Part shown: piece after piece, positions 45,095 through 56,200 of the stretch
How the letters are laid out: every line of letters starts with the position of its first letter
Numbering within the stretch: the stretch's first letter is position 1
Assembly (NCBI GenBank): GCA_965178125.1
Contig: OZ237769.1
Location: 62,001 to 126,000, forward strand
DNA length: 64,000 nucleotides
Direction of reading: 5' to 3'
From: Bilabrum cf. latius
Taxonomy: Eukaryota > Bigyra: Bicosoecida > Bigyra > Bicosoecida
Notes under the pieces: model-generated
What the model was told of the DNA's origin: nothing
What the model saw: only the letters and a program-made list of their open reading frames with translations
The model's database searches: none
Made by a program: the position numbers and the translations under genes

Positions 45095-45422
45095 ACCTGC
45101 AAGCAAATTGATCAGAATGTCTCTCTTCTGTAGCCAGTGGTACCGTGCGGTGTGATGATGAAACGTGCACCGAGTTTGATCCGATCCCTGCGACTACACT
45201 ACTAGTAGTACTAGTAGAGCAGTCGTGTGCGAATTTTCGCGAGCTTCATCATATGGTTTGCCCCTTAGCGGCAGCGCATGCTGAGGTTGCACGGCTGTTT
45301 CTGCGTTTGCGGGTTTGAATGGCGCCTAACGCTGGCGCACAACCCTGCAGTGCGGCACAGCCAACACACAATATCTGTATCATCGTTCGCAACATAACCA
45401 CATCCCCTCCGCGCTAGGACCC
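45095..45422. other. Spacer between two minus-strand genes
   Basis: 328 bp, AT-richer than its neighbours. It holds a short self-complementary actagtagtactagt run near 45202-45216. It should include the aminopeptidase promoter and the 3' end of the coiled-coil gene upstream. No gene is seen. Confidence 0.4.
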
Positions 45423-48400
45423 TCACCGGTACACCTGCTGCAGCTGCCTCCAGGTCTCCTTCTCCTGCTCACTCATGATGGCCTCCACATCCGCGAGAGG
45501 GTCCGCCACGGGCAGCGGCTGCGGAGACTGGACGACTCCAGCGCGGGCAACAGCAGCATGATCATCAACAACAGCAGCATGATCGCCTTGACTGCTGCCG
45601 ATATTTCTTCCAAGCTCATCCGCCCCACCGGCTCCCATGGCCGCCAGAATTCCCGCTCTGGCGCCCTGCATGGCCTGTCGCACAGCCGCTTGCTTGCTGC
45701 CGGGCGATGGAGATGACTCGACACCGCCGCTGCTCATATCCCCACTCGCCTTACGATTCGCCTTACGATTCGCCTTACGATTCGCCTTACGATCGCCGGC
45801 TCCCCCCTCTTCTCCTTGACCCTGCACTGCATCTGATGCCTACTCGTGCTCCTTCTGGCCCTGTCCCTGGCCCTGTCCCTGGCTTGCAACCCCGGGCCGA
45901 CTCGAGTCCCGGATCGCAACCCCGCTCCCGTTCCCGTTCCCGCTCCCGTTCCCGCTCCCGTTCCCTTCCTCGTTCCCACCCGCCTTCCCTAAAAGACGCA
46001 GCAGGCTCGCTGGGATTGGAACTTGCGCCCCTGCTGATCCACCCACCGTTTTAGCCTCGCTTTCTTCGCCATTTCCGCCACTCTTGCTGGTCTCACTCCT
46101 GCTGCCGCCATCGGCAGCAGACGAGGCAGCGGATTTGGACTCGTCCTCGTTCCGTGCACCACCACGCGATGCACCTGCATCTGACTCCTTCCCCCTCCGC
46201 GCACCTGGACTTGCCATGGCAAGCGCGGCCAGAGACACCCGCGACTGCCTCCCACCTGCACCTGCCCCTGTCTCTGCCCCTGTCTCTGCCTCTCCATCCC
46301 CGTCCCCTCCTCCACCCGTGCCATCGCCCATGCCGCTGTTCTCTCCCCCACGGTCTCCACCATGACCACCACTCCCACGGGCGGACCGGAGGGCCCTTCC
46401 CCCCTCCCCCCTCCCCCCTCCCTCACCCGTCCCACTCCCCCCCTCTGCCCCGGGGCTCTGCAGTGCCCTTACTGCCAGGGCGAGCTCCTCAGGGGACACT
46501 GACCCGCCCAGCGAGGAGGAGATTCCTCGTCTGTTCCCTCCTTCATCCACAGGGTCCTCTCCGCCCGAAGCATCTGCGCCCTCCCCCGCCTGTGTCCGGG
46601 CAGGCGACCGCTAAGGGCTCCACGACATGCCCCCTGCCGACTGCGTGGACGTGTCTCCGCCCCCCACGCTCGAGGGCAGCAGAGGGCCCATCTCGCCTGC
46701 ACTCATCACAGACCCGGGGCCCGTGGGCATCCTGGGCGTGGCAGCACCGGAGTCTCCCCACCCCATCGCCAGGGCGCCAATCCCACCCCCGTCCCCCTAT
46801 CCGTCCAGCCCGCCGCTGGCACCGTGCAGCCCAACCCCTGAATCGCTGCCGCTGCCGCCGCTGCCCAAGGCCACCGCTGATCCCCTGCTCCTGCGTCCCG
46901 CCGAAGACATGGCCAGTGCCCGCTGCGCCGCCCTCTCCGCAATCCTTAGTGCCTGCAGCGGACTCTGGGCAGCCGCTGCCTCCGCCTCCGCTCGTTGTCT
47001 GACGGCTTCGATGGACCGACTGACCTTGTGCCGCATGCGCCGCTCGAAGGACCTGCAGTGCCGCTCGAACTGACGGCGCATCTCCGCCTCCAGCGCAGCG
47101 AACCTTCGCCTCTCTTTCTCTAGCTGTTCCCTGGCAACCACTGCCTCCTTCTTGGCCTCGTTCACCAGCGCCTGCGCCCGCTCCCTGCACCCCGCTTCGA
47201 ACTCCCTCCTCTGCACGTCCTCCTGCTGCATGCGCCGCAACCCCTCCAGCTGCGCCTGTTCCCTGGACTCCGCCGCCCGAGCGATCGCCTCCTCCGCCAG
47301 CTGCCTGTACCTCTTGACCATGCCCTCGGCCCTGTTCCCCACCTCTTTCTCGAACACGCGCCTCCTCTCCTCCGCCCTGCTGGCTGCGTCCATTGCCTGC
47401 AGCTGGGAGCTCTGCTCCGTCTCAGCCGCCCGCGTCATGGCCTCCCGCACCTCCTCCTGCATCTTGGACGCCATCGCCCTTGCCCGCCGGGTCACATCCT
47501 CGAGCGTGCTGGCCCGCTCCTCCTCGTGCCTCCTCTCCGCAGCAGCCCGCTCCTCCCTGTGCCCCTGCCTCTCCCTCGCACGCTCCTCCTCCACCCGGTC
47601 CAGCCGCTCCTGCAGCCGCGCCGCCTGGCTTTCTGCGGCCTCCGCCCGCTTCCGCAGGGCCTGCACCTCCGACTCGCGCGACTCGGTGACCCTCCGCACC
47701 TCCGCCTTGATCCGATCCTCCGCCGCCTCCCTCGCCTTCGCCTCGGCCTCCTCCGTCCTCCTCGCCAGCTCGGCTTCCAGGCTGATCCTGGGACGATCGT
47801 CTCGGGGCCTGGGCCAGGGCCGGGACGGCGATGATGCTCCTGCTGCTGCTTCTGGTGCTCCTGGTGTCGGTCTCTAGACTTCGTTCGGCAGGGTGACTCC
47901 TTTGCCAGCAGTAGAAGGAGGAGGAGAAGAAGAGGCACCGAACGACCCATCCAGGCGGGCACTTGCACGACCCACACGGTCCCTATGCTCGTGGCTCGAC
48001 GCTGTCATCCCGACGTGGTCCCCAATGCCGTGAGGCTGGATAGAGTCACCCGCACCTGCACCTGCACCTGCAGCGGCCTGCGGCGAGCTCACCACGCTGC
48101 CCACTCTGGACCCCACCCTGGATGCAACACGAGAGGCCACGCTCGGTGGACTGTCCGACCCACGGGCCTTCACTGACCCCTTCAGCACTCCATGGGCAGT
48201 TTCCAATGCCTATTCATCATCACCGCCTCCCCCCCTGCCCCTAACAGACTGCATGACCTCCCGAAATCTCGCCCTCTCCGCCTCAAGAAGAGCGTCCACC
48301 TCACTCGCAGGGTCTGTTGCTTGGCCCGCGATGCCACCAGGCAGCACGCCGGTATCGCTCCTGCCAGCAGTGCTACTGCCAGCATCGCTGGTGCTAACCC

Positions 48401-49853
48401 CGCCACCGCCCCCCAGCAGCTGGCCAGCATGATCTCTCGCGGGTGCTTCACCGCGAGTCAACTCCTCCTTCTCCTCCTCCTCTGCCCCGCCACCACCCTC
48501 ATTCTAACTGCCAGAACCACCGCGGCCGATGCCCTCAACACCCCCGTTTCGGAATGCCCTGGCCATGGCTGCTTTGGCTGCAGTCCGCAACCGGTCGAGG
48601 TCCAGGCCCGGCACCTTGGCGCCTTGCCCTGCGCCTTGCCCTGCGCCTGCACCACCATCACCACTGGCACCGCGAGACGGTCCTGAAGAATTTCCCTGTG
48701 CCATCCTATCTACCGCTGCCCCTCTCTCTCTCCTGCCACCGCCAGAGGTGCCTTCATCGATCCCACTAGGCTGCCCCTGCCCCTGCCCCTGCCCCTGCCC
48801 CTGCCCCTGCCCCTGCCCCTGCCCCTGCCCCTGCCCCTGCCCCTGCCCCTGCCCCTGCCCCTGCCCCTGCCCCTGCCCCTGCCCCTGCCCCTGCCCCTGC
48901 CCCTGCCCCTGCCCCTGCCCCTGCCCCTGCCCCTGCCCCTGCCCCTGCCCCTGCCCCTGCCCCTGCCCCTGCCCCTGCCCCTGCCCCTGCCCCTGCCCCT
49001 GCCCCTGCCCCTGCCCCTGCCCCTGCCCCTGCCCCTGCCCCTGCCCCTGCCCCTGCCCCTGCCCCTGCCCCTGCCCCTGCCCCTGCCCCTGCCCCTGCCC
49101 CTGCCCCTGCCCCTGCCCCTGCCCCTGCCCCTGCCCCTGCCCCTGCCCCTGCCCCTGCCCCTGCCCCTGCCCCTGCCCCTGCCCCTGCCCCTGCCCCTGC
49201 CCCTGCCCCTGCCCCTGCCCCTGCCCCTGCCCCTGCCCCTGCCCCCGGCCGTGGGGTGCACTAACTGACGGGGTCACGGGGAGTAGCTTCCCTTGCACCG
49301 CTGAGCTGGGCGGGCCCCCAAGTCCCTCCAGTAGCCCAGCGAACGCACCCCCGCCGCCGCTTCGCTCAGCAGCTGCGACTGCCAGTGCAGAGGAGTCGCT
49401 CCTGGCACCAGGTTCGGGTTTACTGCTGGCTGTCGATCCTCCTTGAATGGTTCCATAAATCTAGGAGTCAGACGGTGTGTAGTCTTTGTTGCGGTCGCCT
49501 GGCGGCGGTCCGTCCGGCAATGGTATGTCGTCGTCATCAGGAACTTGAACTGGTACCATGTCTGCGGGATTTTTCTGTGCTTCATACATTGGCGACTCTT
49601 GCACCCGTGATCTGTTGCTGTTGCTGACAACACGAAGTCTGTGCGCGTCAAAAGTAGCGAGATCTCGCTCAATTGCCTCTTCCTACTTGCGTAGGTCGCG
49701 CGTTCGGATAACCCCTTCGGCTTCTGCTGGCTTAGATGCAATTGCTGATCCCGCTTCTGTTAATGCATGCGCAGTGTTAAAAACCCCTACTTGAGCTGCA
49801 GGCTGCACACTATGCGCAGCCAAGCGAGCGCTGCTCTAGTCTGTGTCGGGCAT
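45423..49853 (-). CDS. Large coiled-coil protein with a (Gly-Gln)n array (1,476 residues)
   Basis: One frame of 1,477 codons from ATG 49853 to TGA at 45423, with nine TAG (49836, 49683, 49461, 48504, 48210, 47874, 46797, 46611, 45840) and no TAA. The N-terminal 200 residues have acidic and helical parts (RTRDLRKQEEAIERDLATFD). Residues about 203-361 are an almost perfect Gly-Gln dipeptide repeat. A Ser/Gly region follows, then a strong coiled coil at about 700-985 (EAKAREAAEDRIKAEVRRVT, RLQERLDRVEEERARERQ, REQLEKERRRFAALEAEM, FERHCRSFERRMRHKV). The C-terminus is Gly/Ser/Glu-rich, with a 12-bp repeat encoding KANR and a final short helix ending WRQLQQVYR. A centrosomal or flagellar structural role is plausible by composition but not shown. 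No family is recognised. The gene is divergent from the histidine kinase. Confidence 0.75.
45747..45795 (-). repeat. 12-bp tandem repeat encoding NRKA
   Basis: About four units of ttcgccttacga on the plus strand give KANRKANRKANRKA in the coiled-coil protein C-terminus. Confidence 0.8.
48771..49245 (-). repeat. Hexanucleotide array, about 79 copies of cccctg (coding GGGCAG)
   Basis: 475 bp of nearly uninterrupted 6-bp repeat. On the minus strand it encodes (Gly-Gln)n in frame within the coiled-coil gene. The coding strand is a regular GGGG-rich tract that could form G-quadruplexes. All Gln codons in the array are CAG. Confidence 0.97.
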
Positions 49854-50243
49854 CTGCAAGCCTAACCTAGATCCTCCTGGTTTGCTCTGCGACACAGCAT
49901 CCTATCTACGCTATGATACAGCACCAACAGGTTGCAAACTTCTCAAAAATCCAGATACTCTCGGTGATGCTGACATTTTGTGTTTTTGGATTGGTTGCGG
50001 CAACCTGCGGAACCAACGGCCTCAGATCAGCGCGGCGCCACAGCTTGCGACCACCGGTGCGACGTAGAGCGCCGACCGTTTCATACTGCAGTTTGAGGCG
50101 CTTGTTGTGTCAACGCAGTACCTGGTGTGCCCACATTGTGCTTTCATGATGTTGGCTTCCTGAGGGCGCTCTCTTTCCGATCGGATTATCATTCGTAGCA
50201 TCGAAAGGCAAGCTTGCACGCGAAGCAGTCGATTAATTATAGA
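49854..50243. promoter_or_regulatory. Divergent intergenic region (presumed bidirectional promoter)
   Basis: 390 bp between the start of the coiled-coil gene (minus) and of the histidine kinase (plus). It is AT-richer than the genes. No element is identified and no gene is seen. Confidence 0.35.
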
Positions 50244-53200
50244 ATGACAGCTCCATACGATGCGGACCGTGGGCTTCAAAAGTTCGTGAGAAATGCAACA
50301 TATGGCAGTATTACTATTTCCATGCAATGCTGAGTCGTGCTGCCTACGTTGTAGCATCTGCGTGGTATCGTGTCATGCCGCTGTGTGCACGCCGCCCCTA
50401 TTCAGGCACTTGCAGGAGGTTACGTGGTTCGAGAAAGGTCTGAGGTTAAGTGATGGATGTATATGTTGTAAATCGGGCATGGTCGACTGCAGTGCAACTA
50501 GCTGCTCGCGGAAGTCTGCTGTGTGCTCGCCGTGGCAGATAACGTGCTTCAGTATTATCTCGAGCATGATTGGAGTAGCAGCGTTTGTCGCTACTGCCCG
50601 GTTTGTTGTGCGTACAGACCCTATTGACAAAGATCTCCTGTATGAGCCTGTTGGTGGTGATATTAGCCTGACATTCGCCGATGTGTCAACGCCACTGTTC
50701 TGGTCCCTGCGGAGCGAGAGACTTTACGACACATTACACTCGTCCTTGCGATCTAGTGGAGTGTCCAATATCGTTGTTGCAGTCGAGATTACGGCGGCTG
50801 TCCTGTCTAGCGTGGCATTGCTCGTGCTCCTTCCAATGGTGTCTGATACATCGATGCTTTCGGTTAGGGTGGCTGCTGTATGGATCGCCGCTGTGATCGC
50901 GGTGTTCTTCGTGCATTTTATTAGCATATTCAACCAGGACTTTGTCACGGGGATGCCGCTCTTTCCTACAGGCCAGCTGTACAGCCCGCCTGGCAGCAGG
51001 CCATGGAGCGCGGCGGAAGACGTCGCATCGGTCCCCATTGGAGATATGATTGGGAGGGTATTTTTCATCATTGTGGCAGCCATGATCATTTGGGCTCTCA
51101 GCGGAGTCACGCGCAGTCGCTGGTTTCACCTGCAGACGGGCTTCGGCTGCTTCATGCTGCTGGCTCTGCACGCGCTCGCCTTTTAGTCACTGCACTTTCT
51201 GCTCGTTCTATCTCGCCAGACAGGGTTGGAAGGGATCCTTGCAGCACGGTCTCTTCCATCATACACGTGCGCACCAAAGGCAGCGGGGGCCCTGTTCAGG
51301 GCGCCCGAGCAAGGGCACGGGCTTGGAGGCTACGACGCGGAGGCAGACGGATGGGTTACGCTGCCCGCACTTGCCATGGGCCCCGCTGTGGGACTGGCAT
51401 CAGCGATCGCGGCTATGTAGGGATCGCTTGCAGGAAATAGTACAGCAAGCCCAGAAAACCCGAGTCAGGTCCTTTCGGAAGGCCATGGGGCAGGGGCAGG
51501 GGCAGCAGGGGCAGGGGCAGGGGCAGCAGGGGCAGGGGCAGGGGCAGCAGGGGCAGAACAGATTCCCACGTGGATGACGAACTCGTCACAGTTCAATGCA
51601 TCTGTAGTCCTTGAAGGGGTGCGCCTGCCCGGTGAGCAAGAGCTGACCGAGGCCCGCGAGTTCTGGAGCAGTTCTCTGCCTGGGCTGCAAGTGGGTCCAG
51701 AGGTGCCGTTCGTGAGCGTGCAGGTGATCGAGGACACGACAGCATCGAAAGAGGCCATAGAGTCGGTGCAGTTAGGCCAAATCGTTCTGCGAATTATATT
51801 CAACTTGAGTTTCATGGGTTTGCTGCTGTTCCTCGCCGCTCCCCGGCCCAGGCCCAGGGGCACGAGGGCCTCCACTGGCTGGTGGCTGCAGGACTGGTGG
51901 ATCGACACCTGCGGGAGGTGCGTGCTGTGCGACAGGCGGGGGCTGGTGGAGAAGGGCGGGGCAAGCGGTGGAGACGAAGCAGAAGAGGGGCAAGTCGGGG
52001 ATGGCATGACCGATGGTGGCAATGCAGGGGCCGGTGCATCGGGGCTGGGGATGAAAGGCGGAGGCGATGGCGGCGATCGAGACGAACGCCGCAGTTCCAG
52101 CACACGTACGGATGGTGCATTGCGTAGCAGTGCCTTAACGGCCTGTTGTGATTCATTAATATGCGCCTGGTGCGATGCCTCTCGCATTCCCGGTGGCGTC
52201 AACCGCCTGGATCCACCGTGCGTGGTGTGCACCAGTTGTGGTGACGGGATCGCCGATGGGATTGGCGATGCGTTCTGCGACGGAAGCTGGGACTGCACCG
52301 CAGATGAGGTGGATGATGAAAGCCTCAGACTGGCCAGAGGGGCTGACGGGGACAGTGTGACTGAGACTGGAGGTATGCTGGCTCCACAGCAAGCTGGCCA
52401 TCCCAGGCAAAGCATAGCGCTAGAGCGTCTGCCTGGTTCTAGTGCCAGCGCAGAGTCGAATGCGAATGCGGCCTCTCTGCTTGGGGACGACTAGGGCGGA
52501 TCCATGATCCTACTCGGGGGCCACACCCGCGAGAAACACAGATATCGTAAGCCCAGATCCAGTCGCGTGGTACCGGTCGACCCGTCTGCGTAGCAGGGCG
52601 GCTCGATGACTTTTTCGAACAAGAGGCCTCTCCCACCTAGGGCTCCCCGCCGCAGCTCCAGCCGCAGCATCCTGAAGAACAGCAAAGGTAGGGGTATGGG
52701 TGCCCGCACAGAAAGCTGGAGACGAGCCAGAGGGATCAACAATGGATCGAGAGTGAACAACAATGCCAACGCGGGGCAGGGAGCGACGAAGCTGTTCGCT
52801 GACCTTGACTCTATGGCAGACGGGCAGGTATCGTCCCCTAGAATGACCTGGCAGAACTCAGAGGGCTGTGAGGCGTGCCTTGACTGCTGCTGTTGCTGTT
52901 GTTGGCGCTGCCTCGCGTTTGAGAATGGTGGACTCAGATGCCCGTGCAGCCTGTGCAGCACCTCCACAAGACGCACTACGTCAAGACGCAACTCCCTGCG
53001 AGGCGGCTTGCTGCAGCGAGATTCTATGGCCCAGTAGGTGTAGGCGATGGCTAAAAAGAACAGGAAGGTATGGAAATCAGTTGCTCTGCGCTGCGACCGG
53101 CTAATGCAGCACCAGGAACGGCTGGCAACGGCAGGTGCACGTCGACTGCCTGTCGTAGCTGCAGTTCCTTCCGCTGTGAGGACAGAGGGCGCATTCTCGG

Positions 53201-56200
53201 GCCAAGCACACGTGTCAGGTGGGGATGGTAGGACACCTGTTCGGCTCAATATGGACAACGCTGTTCCTACGCCTGGTGCTGCTGCCATGGCTGGGATTGC
53301 AAGCAACAGTCGTGTCAAAGAGGTCGTGTACAAGCCTGCCGGTGCTGTAAATCTAGATTCAGCGAGCGAAATTGTCGCGCGCCCAGCTACCTCTGGTAGC
53401 CCCAACACAACTGGTAGCGCTGAAGCTATGAAATAGGGCGGGGGTTCGCCGGGAAATGACGCGCGGCAAATGTCGCCCACTACAGGTCTTGCAGGCGCGG
53501 AAGAGCCGGAGAATGATCGGGCCCTGGTAGTCGAGAACGATGCGGGGTATGGTTACCAGCTGGTGGCAGGGGGCGAGGACGATGGGGAGGGCGGGGAGGA
53601 CTCTCGAGCCTTCACCTATGCCAGCCTGCTCCTGTCCCAGCAGAGGCTGCTGATCTGGCTAAAATTATTGTTGCTTGGATTGGTGCTGGTGGAGGTGTTC
53701 AGCATCGATATCTCAGCCTATTAGGTGGTGTGCGGACCGAAGCAGCTGGGCGTCACACTTGCAGCCGCAGCTGCAGGGGCAGTGGTCCGCCGCAACCCCT
53801 CTGTGTTCCCCAGGAGCAGGGCTCGGTTCGAGAGGTCGCTGGAGCTGCTGGACCTGGACACGGACATGCAGGACCTGGGACATGACGCGGTGGCGATGGT
53901 GGCAGGGCAGGAATGCCACGTGGTACAGGAGTTTCATGCCAGCGATGGCCGTCAATCCGATCCAGAGCACAATTACGACGATGATCATGGTCCTATTGAC
54001 AGCCACAGCTCATGGCAAGACCACAACCACGAGCACGCGCACGCGCCAGACAGTCTGCGGCTCCTTGCACCCACGTTTACCAATGGGGGGCACAGCCCTT
54101 TCTTGCGGCATACGGACTGCGCAGCTGTGGAGCAGGACCACATTGAGCACGCTGCTGAAGAAGAGCCCGAACTGGTCGCATCTGCCAGTGCCCTGGGGCT
54201 AACCGCAGTTGCACTACCGCCGTCCCCACTCCTCGCACAGGCGGTGGCAATGCGCGTGACCTGGTCGATGGCGCCGGACTAGTCGAGCCAATTCACGGTC
54301 TATGACCCGTACTCGTCTGACGATCGGATCATGTCCTATGCCACGAGCAGAGCTCTATCTCCAATAATAGTCGTGATTATGGCTGTCTTACTGGCAAGGC
54401 ACGTGGCCCGGGTGGTCGAGGTGCGGCAGTCGACGGCGGGGGCTGAGGGCAAGCGGAGGGCGCTGGGTGCCATGCTGCGGCTGATGCTGCACGACACGCT
54501 GTCTCCGCTCAACGCGCTGACTCTCTCGCTGGAGGACGTGGAGGACGAGCTGCTGGCCTACCGCAAGTTCGAGGTGGACCTGTTCAAGACTAAGGGAGAG
54601 CTCAAGAAGAGAAAGGATAAGCTCCGCGATCTGCTGGCCAAGGCAGCCAGGAGGACAGCCAGGAACCAGTCCGCCTTGAGGTCTTACCCCACGCCGCGAC
54701 CCTAGCAGAATAGCGATGTCCCAGATCTGACCGAAGAGCAGTCAAGAGAGTCTGATGCTGCTGGCAGCAACAACCAAGACATACCTGCTGACGGAGTACC
54801 GCCCATGTCCAGGCAGGTATCCGTGGCGAGCACTAGCAGCAACAGTGGTGGCGGTAGACTCACATCTCACGGAGGCCCTGCCTACATCTCAGCCGAGTAG
54901 TCTAAGCAAAATAACCATGTGCAGGTGGCAAGTGGGCCACAAGACGGCAGCGTATCAGACCGTCCAGGCAGAAATTAGGCGGTCAGTGAAGGCAAGAGCT
55001 CCTATGACACAAGACAAGGCCGCAGCAGCGGCAGAGACACCACGAGATCCAGTGCCCCGTCGGAGCTTGCCCATCCATCGGATACAACGGATTCCACCGC
55101 GTATCAGCACGGATCTAGCTCAAGTAGCAGGATGCAGGTGGCCTCAGCTCGTCCAGATGAGGGCAGCCTCGGCTCTTTGCAAGGAGAGGTTGTGGCGGAG
55201 AGCAGCATGCAAGCGGTGCCGCAGCCAAGTATAGCAGCTGTCCTCGGAACGAAGATTGGTCGCCGCAGGAGCACGAGCGAGGTGACGACCACGACCACTA
55301 GCTCAATCAAGCCAGGGGCAGGGACAGGGACCAGGCCCCCAAGCAACAAGAGCACTAGTAGGAGCCGTTCGAGATCTCCAAGCAGGTCTAGTAGACGCAA
55401 GACAGTCAACCTACGACAGGCTGCCCAATCCGCCGACCCTGCCCTGTGCCAGGAGGCAGTTGCCATCCTGGTGAAGAGCAGCGGGCTGTCTCCACTGCCG
55501 CCCAGAGAAGTGCGGGCCGGTCTGCGGCAGCTGCGCAAGGACACGGCTCCCAGCATGTCGGCCAGCGCGGACAGCATCTAGACCGTGCTGCGGGACATGG
55601 TATCGCTCGAGGCCGCGCAGTCGGGTCGGCTGAAGATGGAGTTCAAGCCGGTCGAGCTGTCCACGCAGCTGCGGCGGGCCGTGAGTCGGGCGTTCCGGGC
55701 GTTCGCGATGGTGCGCGACGTGTCGATCAGCGAGTGGGGGGATGGGCTGGCGGACTCGCGGAGTGATCGGTCCCGTGAGCTTCAGTCGCTGAAGGGAGTG
55801 CTGCTGAATCCGTCGTTGGCCGCGTTCCTGTTCCAGGCGGTGGCGGGTGCTCTGAACCAGCCGTCCAGCCTGCATGGGATCGAGCTTGGCGGTATCGATG
55901 AGGGCGGGGACGACTCGATGCTGGAGAGCGAGGACGATGGAGAGGGCGAACGTGCCGTGCAATCGAGAGGCGGTGATGGTGAGGCTGACAGCGACAGCGA
56001 CGGGTCTGAGCTGGCAGTGGAGAGCGGTCACTTTGAAAGCAGCCGCAAGTCGAGGGGTGTCGGTGTCAAGGCCGGATCGGCAGGAAGTCCCGCAGAGGAG
56101 GGTGAGCCTCAGAACCTGACAGATAACTCTAGCGTGGTTCCCCGTAGCAACGGCGACGGCAAGCGCTCTTATGATGCCCGTAGTGTGATGCGAGCTGGTG

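Noticed and set aside
48529-49446. Plus-strand ORF encoding (Pro-Cys)n
   Set aside because: It is the antisense shadow of the (Gly-Gln)n array; the minus frame continues for 1,477 codons with coiled-coil sequence, the plus frame does not.
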